In this document: in pieces, positions 43,319-51,387 of the stretch
How the letters are laid out: each line of letters begins with the position of its first letter
Numbering within the stretch: position 1 is the stretch's first letter
Assembly: GCA_023389575.1 (NCBI GenBank)
Contig: JAEWEG010000014.1
Span: 23,199-87,198 of the forward strand
Direction of reading: 5' to 3'
Length of the DNA stretch: 64,000 bases
Source of the DNA: Chloroflexota bacterium
GTDB taxonomy: Bacteria > Chloroflexota > Chloroflexia > Thermomicrobiales > UBA6265
Notes under the pieces: model-generated
The model's input: the letters and a program-made list of their open reading frames with translations, nothing else
What the model was told of the DNA's origin: nothing
Database searches by the model: none
Position numbers and translations under genes: made by a program

Positions 43319-43513
43319 GGGCGGGACCATTGGATGGGGCGGCGGAACGCGAACCGGGCCGTGATACACTCGACCCGGTGTACGAACACGCAAGAGATCG
43401 ACATATGATACCCCAAGTTTAGGACATGCGTTCTCACCATTCGCGCGATGGGTCGCCTCCCGACCCGCCATCGCCCAATCCGATCAGCGCCATATCTCAG
43501 GAGACCACGCTCG

Positions 43514-45604
43514 ATGGACCAGACCGCGCTCCAGCGCCACGTCGATGACCTCCGCCAGAAGCTCGATCAGTTCGCCTACGAATACTTCGTGCTGGACCAG
43601 CCAACGGCAACCGACGCGGAGTACGACGCGCTGATGAACGAGCTCCGACAGCTCGAGACGGAGCATCCGGAGCTGGTGACCGCCGAGTCCCCGACGCAGC
43701 GCGTGGGTCACTACGAGCAGTCTGACTTCGCCGAGGTCACCCACCCCCGTCCCCTCCTCTCGCTGAGCAACGTCTACAACGAGGACGAGTTACGGGCGTG
43801 GTCGCAGCGGGCGTTGCGGTTCGCCGGCGTCGATGACCTCACGTACGTGACGGAGCCGAAGATCGACGGCCTGGCGGTGGCGCTGACGTATATCGATGGC
43901 GTACTGGACCATGCCGCGACCCGTGGGAATGGGTTTGTCGGCGACGACATCACCGCAAACGTGCGGGCGATCCGCTCGATCCCAACCCGGCTGCGGCAGC
44001 CCGACGACTTTCCAATGCCACAGACCATCGAGATTCGCGGTGAGATTTACATGCGGAAGTCGGACTTCGAAGGGCTCAACGAGCGGATGTCGGAGGCTGG
44101 CGGCAAGCTGTTCATGAACCCGCGCAACGCCGCCGCCGGTTCGATCCGCCAGAAGGACACCTCGATCACGGCGCAACGGCCGCTCCGGCTATTCGCTTAC
44201 CAGATCGGGTACGCGACCGGCGCGACCATACCGGAAACGCACTTCGACTGCCTCGCCTGGATGAAGCAGCTGGGGTTCACCACCTCGCTGGACGCCGCCC
44301 AGCATTCGAGCGTCGATTCGATCTGGGAGGCCTGCCAGCGCTGGCTGGAGCGCCGTACCGAACTCGATTTCGAGATCGACGGCACCGTGATCAAGGTAGA
44401 CAGCCTCGCGCTCCAGGACGAGATCGGTTATGTCGCGCGGGATCCTCGTTGGGCGACCGCCTACAAGTTCCCGGCCATCCAGCAGACCACGCGGGTGGTG
44501 GACATCCTGATCAACGTGGGGCGAACCGGCACGCTCAACCCGCTGGCGGTGCTGGAGCCGGTCAACATCGGCGGCGTCACGGTGTCGCGGGCGACCCTCC
44601 ACAATGAGGACGAGATCGCCCGGAAGGACATCAGGATCGGCGACACCGTGGTGGTGCAGCGGGCCGGGGATGTTATCCCGCAGATCGTGAAGGTGGTCGA
44701 GGAGCGGCGGACCGGCGAGGAGAAGCCGTATGAGATGCCGGACAAATGCCCATCCTGCGGCACGCCGGTGCACCGCGAGCCGGGGGTGGCAATGCGGTAC
44801 TGCACGAACGCCTCCTGCCCCGCGCAGCTGAAGGAGCGCATTCACCACTTCCTGAGCCGGGCCGCGATGGACATCGAAGGCTTCGGGCCGAGCCTGGCCG
44901 ACAGGTTCGTCGATCTCGGCTGGATCGGCGACGTGGGCGATATCTACCGGCTTGATTGGGAAGCAGTGGCGGGGCTCGAAGGGCTCGGGCAGAAAAGCGC
45001 CGACAACCTCAAGGCATCGGTCGAATCGAGCAAGGAACGGCCGCTCTGGCGTCTGATCCATGGCCTCGGCATTCGACACGTCGGCGAGCGCACCGCGCAC
45101 CTGATCGCCGACCGCTTTGGATCGTTGGATTCACTGCTGGCGGCCACGGCGGAGGAGATAGCGGCCATCCCCGGCATCGGCAACGTGGTGGCGGCCGATA
45201 TCCACGACTTCGCGCGGGAGCAGGTCAACCGCGACCTGGTGGCGAAGCTCAAGGACGTCGAGCTCAACGTGGCGGAATCCACCGCCGTCGAGTGGTCCGA
45301 GCGGCCGCTCTCTGGCCTGACGCTGGTGCTGACCGGGCGGCTCGATTCGCTGACCCGTCCGGAAGCGGAAGAAGGGCTTCGGAAGCTGGGAGCGAATGTC
45401 TCGGGTTCGGTATCGAAGAAGACGAGCGCGGTGATCGCCGGAGCGGACGCGGGCAGCAAGGCGACCAAGGCGGAGAGCCTAGGCGTGCCGCTGCTGGACG
45501 AGGCGGCGCTGGCGGAGCTCCTGGAAGGACGGCTCCCGGAAGTCCTGAAGCCAGAGGCGGAGGAACCGGCGGAGGCGAACGAGGCGGCATCCGCCGCCGA
45601 GTAA
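43514..45604 (+). CDS. ligA: NAD-dependent DNA ligase
   Basis: Seals nicks using NAD. The 696 residues carry the adenylation motif KIDGLA (Lys116), the OB domain, a four-cysteine zinc finger (CPSCGTPV...CTNASCPAQ), helix-hairpin-helix repeats and a C-terminal BRCT domain (SGLTLVLTGRL...), then a Glu/Ala-rich tail. The ATG at 43514 follows CAGGAGACC; an ATG 22 codons upstream gives an arginine-rich leader and is rejected. Divergent from the fusion nuclease. Confidence 0.95.
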   Translation: MDQTALQRHVDDLRQKLDQFAYEYFVLDQPTATDAEYDALMNELRQLETEHPELVTAESPTQRVGHYEQSDFAEVTHPRPLLSLSNVYNEDELRAWSQRALRFAGVDDLTYVTEPKIDGLAVALTYIDGVLDHAATRGNGFVGDDITANVRAIRSIPTRLRQPDDFPMPQTIEIRGEIYMRKSDFEGLNERMSEAGGKLFMNPRNAAAGSIRQKDTSITAQRPLRLFAYQIGYATGATIPETHFDCLAWMKQLGFTTSLDAAQHSSVDSIWEACQRWLERRTELDFEIDGTVIKVDSLALQDEIGYVARDPRWATAYKFPAIQQTTRVVDILINVGRTGTLNPLAVLEPVNIGGVTVSRATLHNEDEIARKDIRIGDTVVVQRAGDVIPQIVKVVEERRTGEEKPYEMPDKCPSCGTPVHREPGVAMRYCTNASCPAQLKERIHHFLSRAAMDIEGFGPSLADRFVDLGWIGDVGDIYRLDWEAVAGLEGLGQKSADNLKASVESSKERPLWRLIHGLGIRHVGERTAHLIADRFGSLDSLLAATAEEIAAIPGIGNVVAADIHDFAREQVNRDLVAKLKDVELNVAESTAVEWSERPLSGLTLVLTGRLDSLTRPEAEEGLRKLGANVSGSVSKKTSAVIAGADAGSKATKAESLGVPLLDEAALAELLEGRLPEVLKPEAEEPAEANEAASAAE

Positions 45605-45614
45605 AGGCGGGACA

Positions 45615-45649
45615 GGACCTACAGACCCGCTGACGCGGGCCGTAGGTCC
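45615..45649 (+). terminator. Hairpin just after ligA
   Basis: GGACCTAC at 45615 pairs with GTAGGTCC at 45642-45649, with an inner CCCGC/GCGGG stem and a small bulge. It begins 11 bases after the ligA stop; no U-run follows. Confidence 0.6.
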
Positions 45650-45665
45650 GTACATTCCCGGCGCA

Positions 45666-45829
45666 TCTTGGCACATACCAGCTCGAGCCAGGGAAGTGAC
45701 ATCGCAGGAATCCCTGAAGCTCCCTACCCCAAGGGCGACAGCGAACCTGGTATGCCGCAGCGGTTCCCCCAGGTTTGCGCTCCCTTCGAACCACCGGGAG
45801 CCAGTGTCGGGAACTCCCGAGACGCAAGA
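45666..45829. ncRNA. Unassigned structured intergenic element (candidate ncRNA or dispersed repeat)
   Basis: No gene occupies 45605-45890. Reading the plus strand, several nested helices can be drawn. TCTTG 45666-45670 pairs with CAAGA 45825-45829 and encloses the whole. TACCAG 45776-type pairing occurs as TACCAG (45676-45681) with CTGGTA (45747-45752), extended by GGCA/TGCC. GAGCCAGGGA (45685-45694) pairs with TCCCTG plus GCTC (45711-45722) around a two-base AA bulge. GCTCCC (45779-45784) pairs with GGGAGC (45796-45801), and TCGGG (45807-45811) with CCCGA (45816-45820). A terminator-like stem follows at once. I could not match it to SRP RNA, T-box, 6S or tmRNA. The strand is undecided. Confidence 0.35.
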
Positions 45830-45863
45830 ACACCCCGGTGGCCAATGGCCGCCGGGGTGTTTT
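45829..45863. terminator. Strong terminator between the structured element and rpsI
   Basis: AACACCCCGG...CCGGGGTGTT pairing with inner GGCC/GGCC, a three-base loop and TTT on the plus strand. It would end a plus-strand transcript and, read the other way, lies 28 bases after the rpsI stop. Confidence 0.82.
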
Positions 45864-45890
45864 GAATCGCCAGCAACGACGAGGCGGGAA

Positions 45891-46304
45891 TTACCGCTTC
45901 GTGTACTGAGGAGCCTTGCGGGCCCGCTTGAGACCGACCTTCTTCCGCTCCTTCTCGCGCGAATCGCGCGTCAGGAGGCCGGCCGTCTTCAGCGTCGGGC
46001 GAAGATCTTCGTCCGCGTTGATGAGGGCGCGGGAAATGCCGTGGCGAATGGCGCCGGCCTGGCCGGACGAGCCGCCGCCGACAACCGTCGCGACCACATC
46101 GAAGCGCTCGGTGGTGCCGGTGGCGCGGAACGGCTCGGCCATCACGAGGTAGTGCAGTTCACGGCCACCGAAGTGCTCGCGAACCGGTTTGCCGTTGACC
46201 ACGAAGTTGCCTTCGCCCGGGTAGAGGCGAACGCGGGCGACAGCCGACTTGCGCCGGCCCACGCCGTAGTAGAACTGCCCCTTGGGCATCGTAGAATCGC
46301 TCAT
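45891..46304 (-). CDS. rpsI: 30S ribosomal protein S9
   Basis: 137 residues, with GQFYYGVGRRKSAVARVRLYPG at the start and the conserved basic tail KKVGLKRARKAPQYTKR that reaches the ribosomal P site. Partner of L13 upstream (19 bases), the standard rplM-rpsI pair, and the last gene of the superoperon before a terminator. Confidence 0.97.
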   Translation of the reverse strand: MSDSTMPKGQFYYGVGRRKSAVARVRLYPGEGNFVVNGKPVREHFGGRELHYLVMAEPFRATGTTERFDVVATVVGGGSSGQAGAIRHGISRALINADEDLRPTLKTAGLLTRDSREKERKKVGLKRARKAPQYTKR

Positions 46305-46323
46305 TGCTTCTCCCTCCGGTCGC

Positions 46324-46776
46324 CTAGCGGACCGCGGTGTCGTCGAGTTCGAGCGCGGCCGGGTTCTGTGCGCCGTGCGGGTGCTCGCTGCCTTCGTAAA
46401 TCTTGAGCTTGGTCAGCTGCTGCTTGCCAAGCGCCGTTCGTGGAAGCATACCGCGAACGGCATTCTCGATGATCCGGTCCGGATAGCGCTCGCGCAGGTC
46501 CTTGAGGGACTCGGTCTTGAGTCCACCCGGGTAATCGGAGTGCCGGTAGTAGAACTTCTGGGTTTCCTTGGAGCCGGTCACCTTCACCTTGCCGGCGTTG
46601 AGCACGATGACGAAGTCACCCGTGTCAACGTGGGGGGTGTAGATGGCCTTGTTCTTGCCGCGCAGGGTCGCCGCGATGGCGGTGGCCAGCCGGCCAAGGG
46701 TCTTGCCCTCGGCGTCGACCACAAACCACTGGCGATTGACTTCGCTTGGTTTTGCTGAATAGGTTCGTTGTTCCAC
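46324..46776 (-). CDS. rplM: 50S ribosomal protein L13 (GTG start)
   Basis: 150 residues. The GTG at 46776 gives MEQRTYSAKPSEVNRQWFVVDAEGKTLGRLA, the normal L13 opening, and lies five bases after AAGGGAG. A longer reading to an ATG at 46794 or 46857 crosses the truA end and is not used. The AAGGGAG ribosome site lies just past the truA stop codon. L13 binds 23S rRNA early in 50S assembly. Confidence 0.95.
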   Translation of the reverse strand: MEQRTYSAKPSEVNRQWFVVDAEGKTLGRLATAIAATLRGKNKAIYTPHVDTGDFVIVLNAGKVKVTGSKETQKFYYRHSDYPGGLKTESLKDLRERYPDRIIENAVRGMLPRTALGKQQLTKLKIYEGSEHPHGAQNPAALELDDTAVR

Positions 46777-46786
46777 GATAGCTCCC

Positions 46787-47695
46787 TTAGCCATTGTCCA
46801 TGCGAGCGGGATACCCACCCGCATCCTGTGTGTCTTTCGGGTCAGGGTCAGGAACATCGCTGCCGTAACCTACCCGCCAAAGAATTAATCCGTGTGCCGG
46901 CGCCACCGCTGGACCAGCGCGGCGATCCGCCACGTCGAGTAGTTCATTAAACCACTCCGGGGCCCGATCGCCCTGCCCCACCGCCACCAGCGCGCCGGTA
47001 ATGGTGCGTACCAGTTGCGGCAGGAACCCGTCCGCCACGATCCGGATCTCCAGGCCATGCCCAGGGCCCGGAATCGTTCCCCACCACGGTCCCACCTCGC
47101 GAACCCCACACAGGAGGATCGTCCGGACGGTTCCACGGTGGGCGGTCGCCCTGGCCGACCATGGAACCCCTTCACCGCCACCGGTAAAGGCCGCCAGGTC
47201 GTGCGTGCCGGCGAGCATGGACGCCGCTTGCGACATTCGCTCGCGATCGAGATCGGCTCGCCGTAGCCAGGCGTACCGGTCCAGCAGGGGCTGCTTGCCA
47301 CCAATCCAGATCCGGTACCGGTATTCCCGCCAGGCCGCGTCGTACCGGGAGTGAAATCCGGGCTCGACGCGGGCGAGACTGGAAACCGCCACGTCATCCG
47401 GGAGCAGGCGGTTGAGCGCCTTCCGGATGTCCGCCTCCGACATTTCCGGCCGGAAGTCCTCGCAGTGGGCAACCTGGCCCACCGCGTGAACGCCCCGATC
47501 GGTCCTGCCGGCCAACCCTGCGGGAACGGGTTTCCCGCCGAGTCGTTCGAGCGCGCGTTCGAGTTCCTGCTGAACCGTTCGCGCGTTCGCCTGTCGCTGT
47601 GATCCCCGGAAGCCGGTACCGTCGTATCCGAGGGTGAGCTTGAGTCTCACGGAAACAGGGGGACGTCTGGCAGTCGCTGGACTCCCAAACGTCAT
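46787..47695 (-). CDS. truA: tRNA pseudouridine(38-40) synthase
   Basis: Makes pseudouridine in the anticodon arm. The 302 residues show the catalytic Asp in AGRTDRGVHAVGQVAHC. The N-terminus has a 13-residue leader, so a GTG at 47650 (VRLKLTLGYDG) is an alternative start to the ATG at 47695, which lies nine bases after the rplQ stop. truA between rplQ and rplM is the usual arrangement in many Gram-positives and Chloroflexota. Confidence 0.93.
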   Translation of the reverse strand: MTFGSPATARRPPVSVRLKLTLGYDGTGFRGSQRQANARTVQQELERALERLGGKPVPAGLAGRTDRGVHAVGQVAHCEDFRPEMSEADIRKALNRLLPDDVAVSSLARVEPGFHSRYDAAWREYRYRIWIGGKQPLLDRYAWLRRADLDRERMSQAASMLAGTHDLAAFTGGGEGVPWSARATAHRGTVRTILLCGVREVGPWWGTIPGPGHGLEIRIVADGFLPQLVRTITGALVAVGQGDRAPEWFNELLDVADRRAGPAVAPAHGLILWRVGYGSDVPDPDPKDTQDAGGYPARMDNG

Positions 47696-47704
47696 GGCTC
47701 GTCG

Positions 47705-48058
47705 CTAGGCGACGAATTCGATCAGCACCATCGGCGCCGCGTCACCGCGTCGCAGACCGAGCTTGGAGATGCGGGTGTACCCGCCAGAAACATCCTCGTA
47801 CCGGGGAGCGACCACATCGAAGAGGCGCGCGACGGACTTCTCGTGATCGAGTCGGGACATCACCAGGTTGCGGTGGTGCGCCGAGTCGTCGCGAGCGATC
47901 GTGACGAGCTTCTCCACGACGATGCGGAGTTCCTTGGCCTTGGCCTCGGTGGTCATGATGCGTTCGTTGAGAATCAGCGACACGGCTTGCTGCCGGAGCA
48001 GGGCCTTTCGCTGGCTTGGGTTGCGGCCGAATTTACGGCCAGCCTTCTGGTGCCTCAT
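47705..48058 (-). CDS. rplQ: 50S ribosomal protein L17
   Basis: 117 residues, starting MRHQKAGRKFGRNPSQRKALLRQ, with the LGLRRGDAAPMVLIEFV end. Its ATG shares one base with the rpoA TAA (TAATG), so the two are co-translated. L17 lies near the peptide exit tunnel. Confidence 0.97.
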   Translation of the reverse strand: MRHQKAGRKFGRNPSQRKALLRQQAVSLILNERIMTTEAKAKELRIVVEKLVTIARDDSAHHRNLVMSRLDHEKSVARLFDVVAPRYEDVSGGYTRISKLGLRRGDAAPMVLIEFVA

Positions 48059-49119
48059 TACTCCACTTCCTCATTCTCACTGGAGCCAGCGCCAAGGCCG
48101 CCCAGCGACTTGATTGCTTCCGCGACTTCGAGCGATTCGGCGTCTTCGCCTTCCGCGCTCTCCTCCGCGCCGAGTTCGAGTTCCTCGGTCTCGGGAAGGT
48201 AGCCGTATTCATGCAGCTTCTCGCGCAGTTCGGTCAGCGAGCGCGGGCCGAAGTTGCGGATCGAGAGGAGCTGGTCCGGATCCATGGTCAGAACCTGGCC
48301 AACCTTGTCGATCTGCTTGCTGCGAAGGGCGTTGAGCACCCGCGGCGAGAGGCCGAGTTCGGCGAGCGGCTTGTTCTGGACTTCTTCCGGAATGAAGGAC
48401 GAGGCGGCGGCCTCGGGCTCGGGCCGGGTGAACTCGGCGAAGACCCGGGCGTGATCCATCAGGATCGTGGCCGCCTGGGACAGCGCGTCGTCGGGCTCGA
48501 TGGTGCCATCGGTGAGGATTTCGAGGATCAGGCGGTCGTATTCGACGTTCTGGCCGACACGGGTCGGCTCGATGACGAAGTTGACCCGCTGGATCGGGGT
48601 GTAGATGGCATCGATGGGAATCTCGCCGAGGGCGAAGGTTTCCTGGGTTTCGGCCGGGCGGTAGCCGCGGTCGCGGCTGACCCAGAGATCCATGTCGAGC
48701 ACGGAATCCGGCCCGTCGAGCGTGGCGATCTGCAATTCGGGATTGACGATCTCCACCTCGATTGGCCACTCGATGTCGCCGGCGGTGACGATGGACTCGC
48801 CTTCGCCCTCGCCGCGCTTGTAGAGATGGGCGCGCACATCGCCGTGCAGTGGCTGCACGCGACGCAGGCGGATGCCCTTCAGGTTAAGCACGACCTCGGT
48901 GACGTCCTCACGGACGCTGGGGATGGTGGCGAATTCGTGCCACACGTTGTCGATGCGAATGCGGGAAACCGCACATCCTTCGAGCGATCGCAGCAGGATA
49001 CGCCGCAGGGAGTTACCCAGCGTGGTGCCGTAGCCTGGCTCGAGCGGCTCGACCTGATAGCGCCCGTAGTTGAGCCCCGCCTCGATGGTTTTGATAGTGA
49101 ATTCGGGTTGCTGCAACAA
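48058..49119 (-). CDS. rpoA: RNA polymerase alpha subunit (TTG start)
   Basis: 353 residues. The N-terminal dimerisation domain has LEPGYGTTLGNSLRRILLRSLEG; the C-terminal domain (ELGLSPRVLNALRSKQIDKVGQVL and GPRSLTELREKL) contacts activators and UP elements. The tail is Glu-rich. It starts with a TTG (TTG TTG CAG CAA) nine bases after GGAGG; no ATG fits the family start. No rpsD precedes it. Confidence 0.96.
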   Translation of the reverse strand: MLQQPEFTIKTIEAGLNYGRYQVEPLEPGYGTTLGNSLRRILLRSLEGCAVSRIRIDNVWHEFATIPSVREDVTEVVLNLKGIRLRRVQPLHGDVRAHLYKRGEGEGESIVTAGDIEWPIEVEIVNPELQIATLDGPDSVLDMDLWVSRDRGYRPAETQETFALGEIPIDAIYTPIQRVNFVIEPTRVGQNVEYDRLILEILTDGTIEPDDALSQAATILMDHARVFAEFTRPEPEAAASSFIPEEVQNKPLAELGLSPRVLNALRSKQIDKVGQVLTMDPDQLLSIRNFGPRSLTELREKLHEYGYLPETEELELGAEESAEGEDAESLEVAEAIKSLGGLGAGSSENEEVE

Positions 49120-49345
49120 GCGGACTTGCCTCCTTGCGACGCCGTTCTCTCACGCGCCGATTAACGCCTTGACAGTTCGGCGCGACAGGCCGGACTCAAC
49201 CCTGTCCTGGCCTGGACCAATGAGTTGCTGTTCCTGCCGGGCTGGCTCGGAGGTTGACGAGCCAGCCGAACACCCGCCACTCACACGAGGGGCAGGTATG
49301 TGCCATTCCTCCACGGTGGGGCAGGCCACCGCCGAGGCTGGAAAA
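49120..49345. other. 226-base gap between rpsK and rpoA, without rpsD
   Basis: rpsD normally occupies this position. No ribosomal reading frame of that kind is present; the only frames are short and not conserved. It contains the hairpin at 49240-49267. Confidence 0.7.
49240..49267 (-). promoter_or_regulatory. 10-bp stem-loop upstream of rpoA
   Basis: GGCTGGCTCG / CGAGCCAGCC with an eight-base loop, perfect. It lies about 120 bases before the rpoA start and 78 bases after the rpsK stop on the minus strand. It may be a terminator, attenuator or ribosomal-protein binding site. Confidence 0.5.
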
Positions 49346-49753
49346 CTAGACGCGGCGGCGCTTCGGCGGGCGGCAGCCATTGAATGGGATGGGCGTGGTG
49401 TCGGTGATGGAGATGACCATGACCCCGCTGGACTGCAGCGAGCGAATGGCCATTTCACGGCCGGAGCCCGGTCCCTTGACGAACACGTCGACCTGTCGAA
49501 GGCCGTGCTCCTGCGCCCGGCGAGCGGCCGCCTCGGCCGTCATCTGGGCGGCGAACGGGGTGCTCTTGCGGGAGCCCTTGAAGCCGTTGGCACCGGCGCT
49601 CGACCAGGCGATCACGTTGCCGGTCGGGTCGGTGAGGGTCACGATCGTGTTGTTGAATGTAGCCTGGATATACGCTCGCCCTCGGGGGATGTTCTTCCGA
49701 TCCCGTCGACGTACACGTGTCTTTTGTCCAGCTCCGCGACGCTTGTCTGACAT
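49346..49753 (-). CDS. rpsK: 30S ribosomal protein S11
   Basis: 135 residues, with ATFNNTIVTLTDPTGNVIAWSSAGANGFKGSRKSTPFAAQ and the closing NGCRPPKRRRV. Two in-frame ATGs exist (49762, 49753). The GGAGG is only two bases from the first and eleven from the second; the second is chosen. Located after rpsM as usual. Confidence 0.96.
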   Translation of the reverse strand: MSDKRRGAGQKTRVRRRDRKNIPRGRAYIQATFNNTIVTLTDPTGNVIAWSSAGANGFKGSRKSTPFAAQMTAEAAARRAQEHGLRQVDVFVKGPGSGREMAIRSLQSSGVMVISITDTTPIPFNGCRPPKRRRV

Positions 49754-49832
49754 GCGCGTCATTGCCTCCAGTTAGCGTGAAAGATCGCCGGCCACGGCCA
49801 TGCGGGCCGCCCGGTCATATCAGGAATGCAAA

Positions 49833-50201
49833 CTACTTCTTGCGACCACCAATGGCGCGCTTCGGACCGCGTCGGGTGCGGGCGTTGGTGCGCGTGCGCT
49901 GACCGCGAACCGGCATGCCCCGCCGGTGGCGAAGGCCCCGGTAGGATCCGATATCAATCAGCCGCTTGATGTTCATCGCCACTTCGCGGCGGAGGTCGCC
50001 CTCGACGCGCAGGTCACGGTCGATGATTTCGCGAAGCCGGTTGACTTCATCATCGGTGAGATCGCGCACGCGGGTGTCCGGGCTGATGCCCGTTTCGCCG
50101 AGCAGCTTCTGGCTGGTGGCCAGGCCAATTCCATAAATGTAGGTGAGCGCCACTTCCACGCGCTTCTCGCGCGGCAGGTCAACTCCCGAAATTCGTGCCA
50201 T
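49833..50201 (-). CDS. rpsM: 30S ribosomal protein S13
   Basis: 122 residues: MARISGVDLPREKRVEVALTYIYGIG at the start and RGMPVRGQRTRTNARTRRGPKR at the end, the region that contacts the P-site tRNA. It lies between rpmJ and rpsK. Confidence 0.97.
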   Translation of the reverse strand: MARISGVDLPREKRVEVALTYIYGIGLATSQKLLGETGISPDTRVRDLTDDEVNRLREIIDRDLRVEGDLRREVAMNIKRLIDIGSYRGLRHRRGMPVRGQRTRTNARTRRGPKRAIGGRKK

Positions 50202-50265
50202 ACGTCATCCTCACGATGCAACTCCCGGCGCGTGCCAGGGCTGCCTCAGTCAGCTCGTTGGGGGA

Positions 50266-50379
50266 TTAACCCTGCCGCTGCTTGTGGCGCGGGTTCGTGC
50301 AGATTACCCGCACAATGCCCTTGCGGCGGATAATGCGGCACTTCTCGCACCGCTTTGAAACCGAAGCCGAAACCTTCAT
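50266..50379 (-). CDS. rpmJ: 50S ribosomal protein L36, zinc-binding form
   Basis: A 37-residue protein, MKVSASVSKRCEKC..., that I read directly from the sequence. Zinc ligands Cys11, Cys14, Cys27 and His32 are all present, so this is the C+ form. ATG follows GAGGAG at about ten bases. 64 bases separate it from rpsM. infA, its usual upstream partner, is missing. Confidence 0.95.
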   Translation of the reverse strand: MKVSASVSKRCEKCRIIRRKGIVRVICTNPRHKQRQG

Positions 50380-50617
50380 TCGTTACTGCTCCTCAGTCCA
50401 TGACTGCGCATGGTGTGTTCATGTGTCATTCGCGCGCGAGTCCGGAGTTCCAGCAGAACGATCCGTGATCTTGACCTGGCCCTCGGCCAGTGCTCGCATG
50501 CATCGAGTTCGTGCACCCAACAACCCATGTGCGTTTCCCCGGGATCACGGGGTGGTGGTATGGGTCATCGACCGTACACGCGGATAGCGCATGTCGGTTG
50601 ACATGCGCCACGAATGA
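50380..50617. other. 238-base gap between map and rpmJ, without infA
   Basis: I translated this interval on both strands and found no IF1-like protein (about 72 residues, MAKKEIIEVEG type). The longest frame (61 residues) is not conserved. A hairpin follows map (50587-50608); a second weak GC hairpin (CCCCG/CGGGG) lies near 50535. Confidence 0.7.
50587..50608 (-). terminator. Hairpin after map
   Basis: GCGCATGTC / GACATGCGC, nine perfect pairs around a four-base loop, 9 bases after the map stop on the minus strand. It probably ends or attenuates the transcript before rpmJ. Confidence 0.65.
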
Positions 50618-51385
50618 CTAGTGTACCATCGAAGGCAACCGCTGCGTCAAGATCAGCGGCTCCCCGTCCGTTATCGCGACCGTGTGTTCGAAATGGGCGG
50701 ACCACGAGCCGTCGGCGGTCACCACCGTCCACTCGTCGTCCAGAACCCGGGTCTCTTCCCCGCCCAATGTGAGCATCGGCTCGATGGCGAGCGTCATGCC
50801 CTTCTTCAGGCGGATACCGGTTCCCGGCTCACCGTGATTCGGGATATGCGGTTCTTCCCACATTTCCCGGCCAATGCCATGGCCACCATATTCCTGGACG
50901 ATACCGTAGCCGCGCTCCGAGGCGTACACCTCGATCGCGTGGCCCACGTCTCCCAGGCGCTTTCCGGCGGTGGCCTGCCGGAGTCCTTCGTACAGTGCCG
51001 CTTCGGTATCCCGTAGCAGCCGTTGGTTTTCTTCGGAAATGGCGCCGACCGGATAGGTCCAGGCCGAGTCGCCATGGAACCCATCGACGATTGCGCCAAT
51101 GTCGACGGCGATGATGTCGCCCTCGTTCAGCCGGCGAGGGCCTGGAATGCCGTGGACGATCTCGTCGTTCACCGAGGCGCAGATCCGCCCGGTAAACCCG
51201 TGATGCCCAAGGAAGTTGGAGGTGGCGCCGACTTCGGCCAGTGTGTCTCGAACGATGTCGTCAAGTTCCTGGGTGGAGACACCTGGCGCGATCGCGGCCT
51301 CGACCCGCTGGTGACACAACGCCACCGCGTGCCCGGCACGCTTCATCTTCTCGATATCGGAGACGCTCCGCAGCCGGATACCCAT
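50618..51385 (-). CDS. map: Methionine aminopeptidase, type I
   Basis: Removes initiator methionine. The 255 residues include the dinuclear metal ligands: Asp in VDIGAIVDGFHGDSAW (two Asp), His in GGHGIGREMWEEPHIPN, and Glu in AIEPML and SAHFEHTVAI. It follows adk with a two-base gap. Confidence 0.96.
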   Translation of the reverse strand: MGIRLRSVSDIEKMKRAGHAVALCHQRVEAAIAPGVSTQELDDIVRDTLAEVGATSNFLGHHGFTGRICASVNDEIVHGIPGPRRLNEGDIIAVDIGAIVDGFHGDSAWTYPVGAISEENQRLLRDTEAALYEGLRQATAGKRLGDVGHAIEVYASERGYGIVQEYGGHGIGREMWEEPHIPNHGEPGTGIRLKKGMTLAIEPMLTLGGEETRVLDDEWTVVTADGSWSAHFEHTVAITDGEPLILTQRLPSMVH

Positions 51386-51387
51386 GA

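Noticed and set aside
43380..43440. Divergent promoter between the fusion nuclease and ligA
   Set aside because: TATGAT near 43404 could be a -10 on the plus strand but no -35 at a normal distance was found.
45666..45829. SRP RNA, T-box, 6S or tmRNA identity for the structured element
   Set aside because: The GGAAG tetraloop and AGCAG loop of SRP helix 8, the T-box bulge sequence and the tmRNA tRNA-like ends are absent; only general helices are supported.
50426..50611. 61-codon frame considered as infA
   Set aside because: The product has no IF1 (S1/OB) signature.
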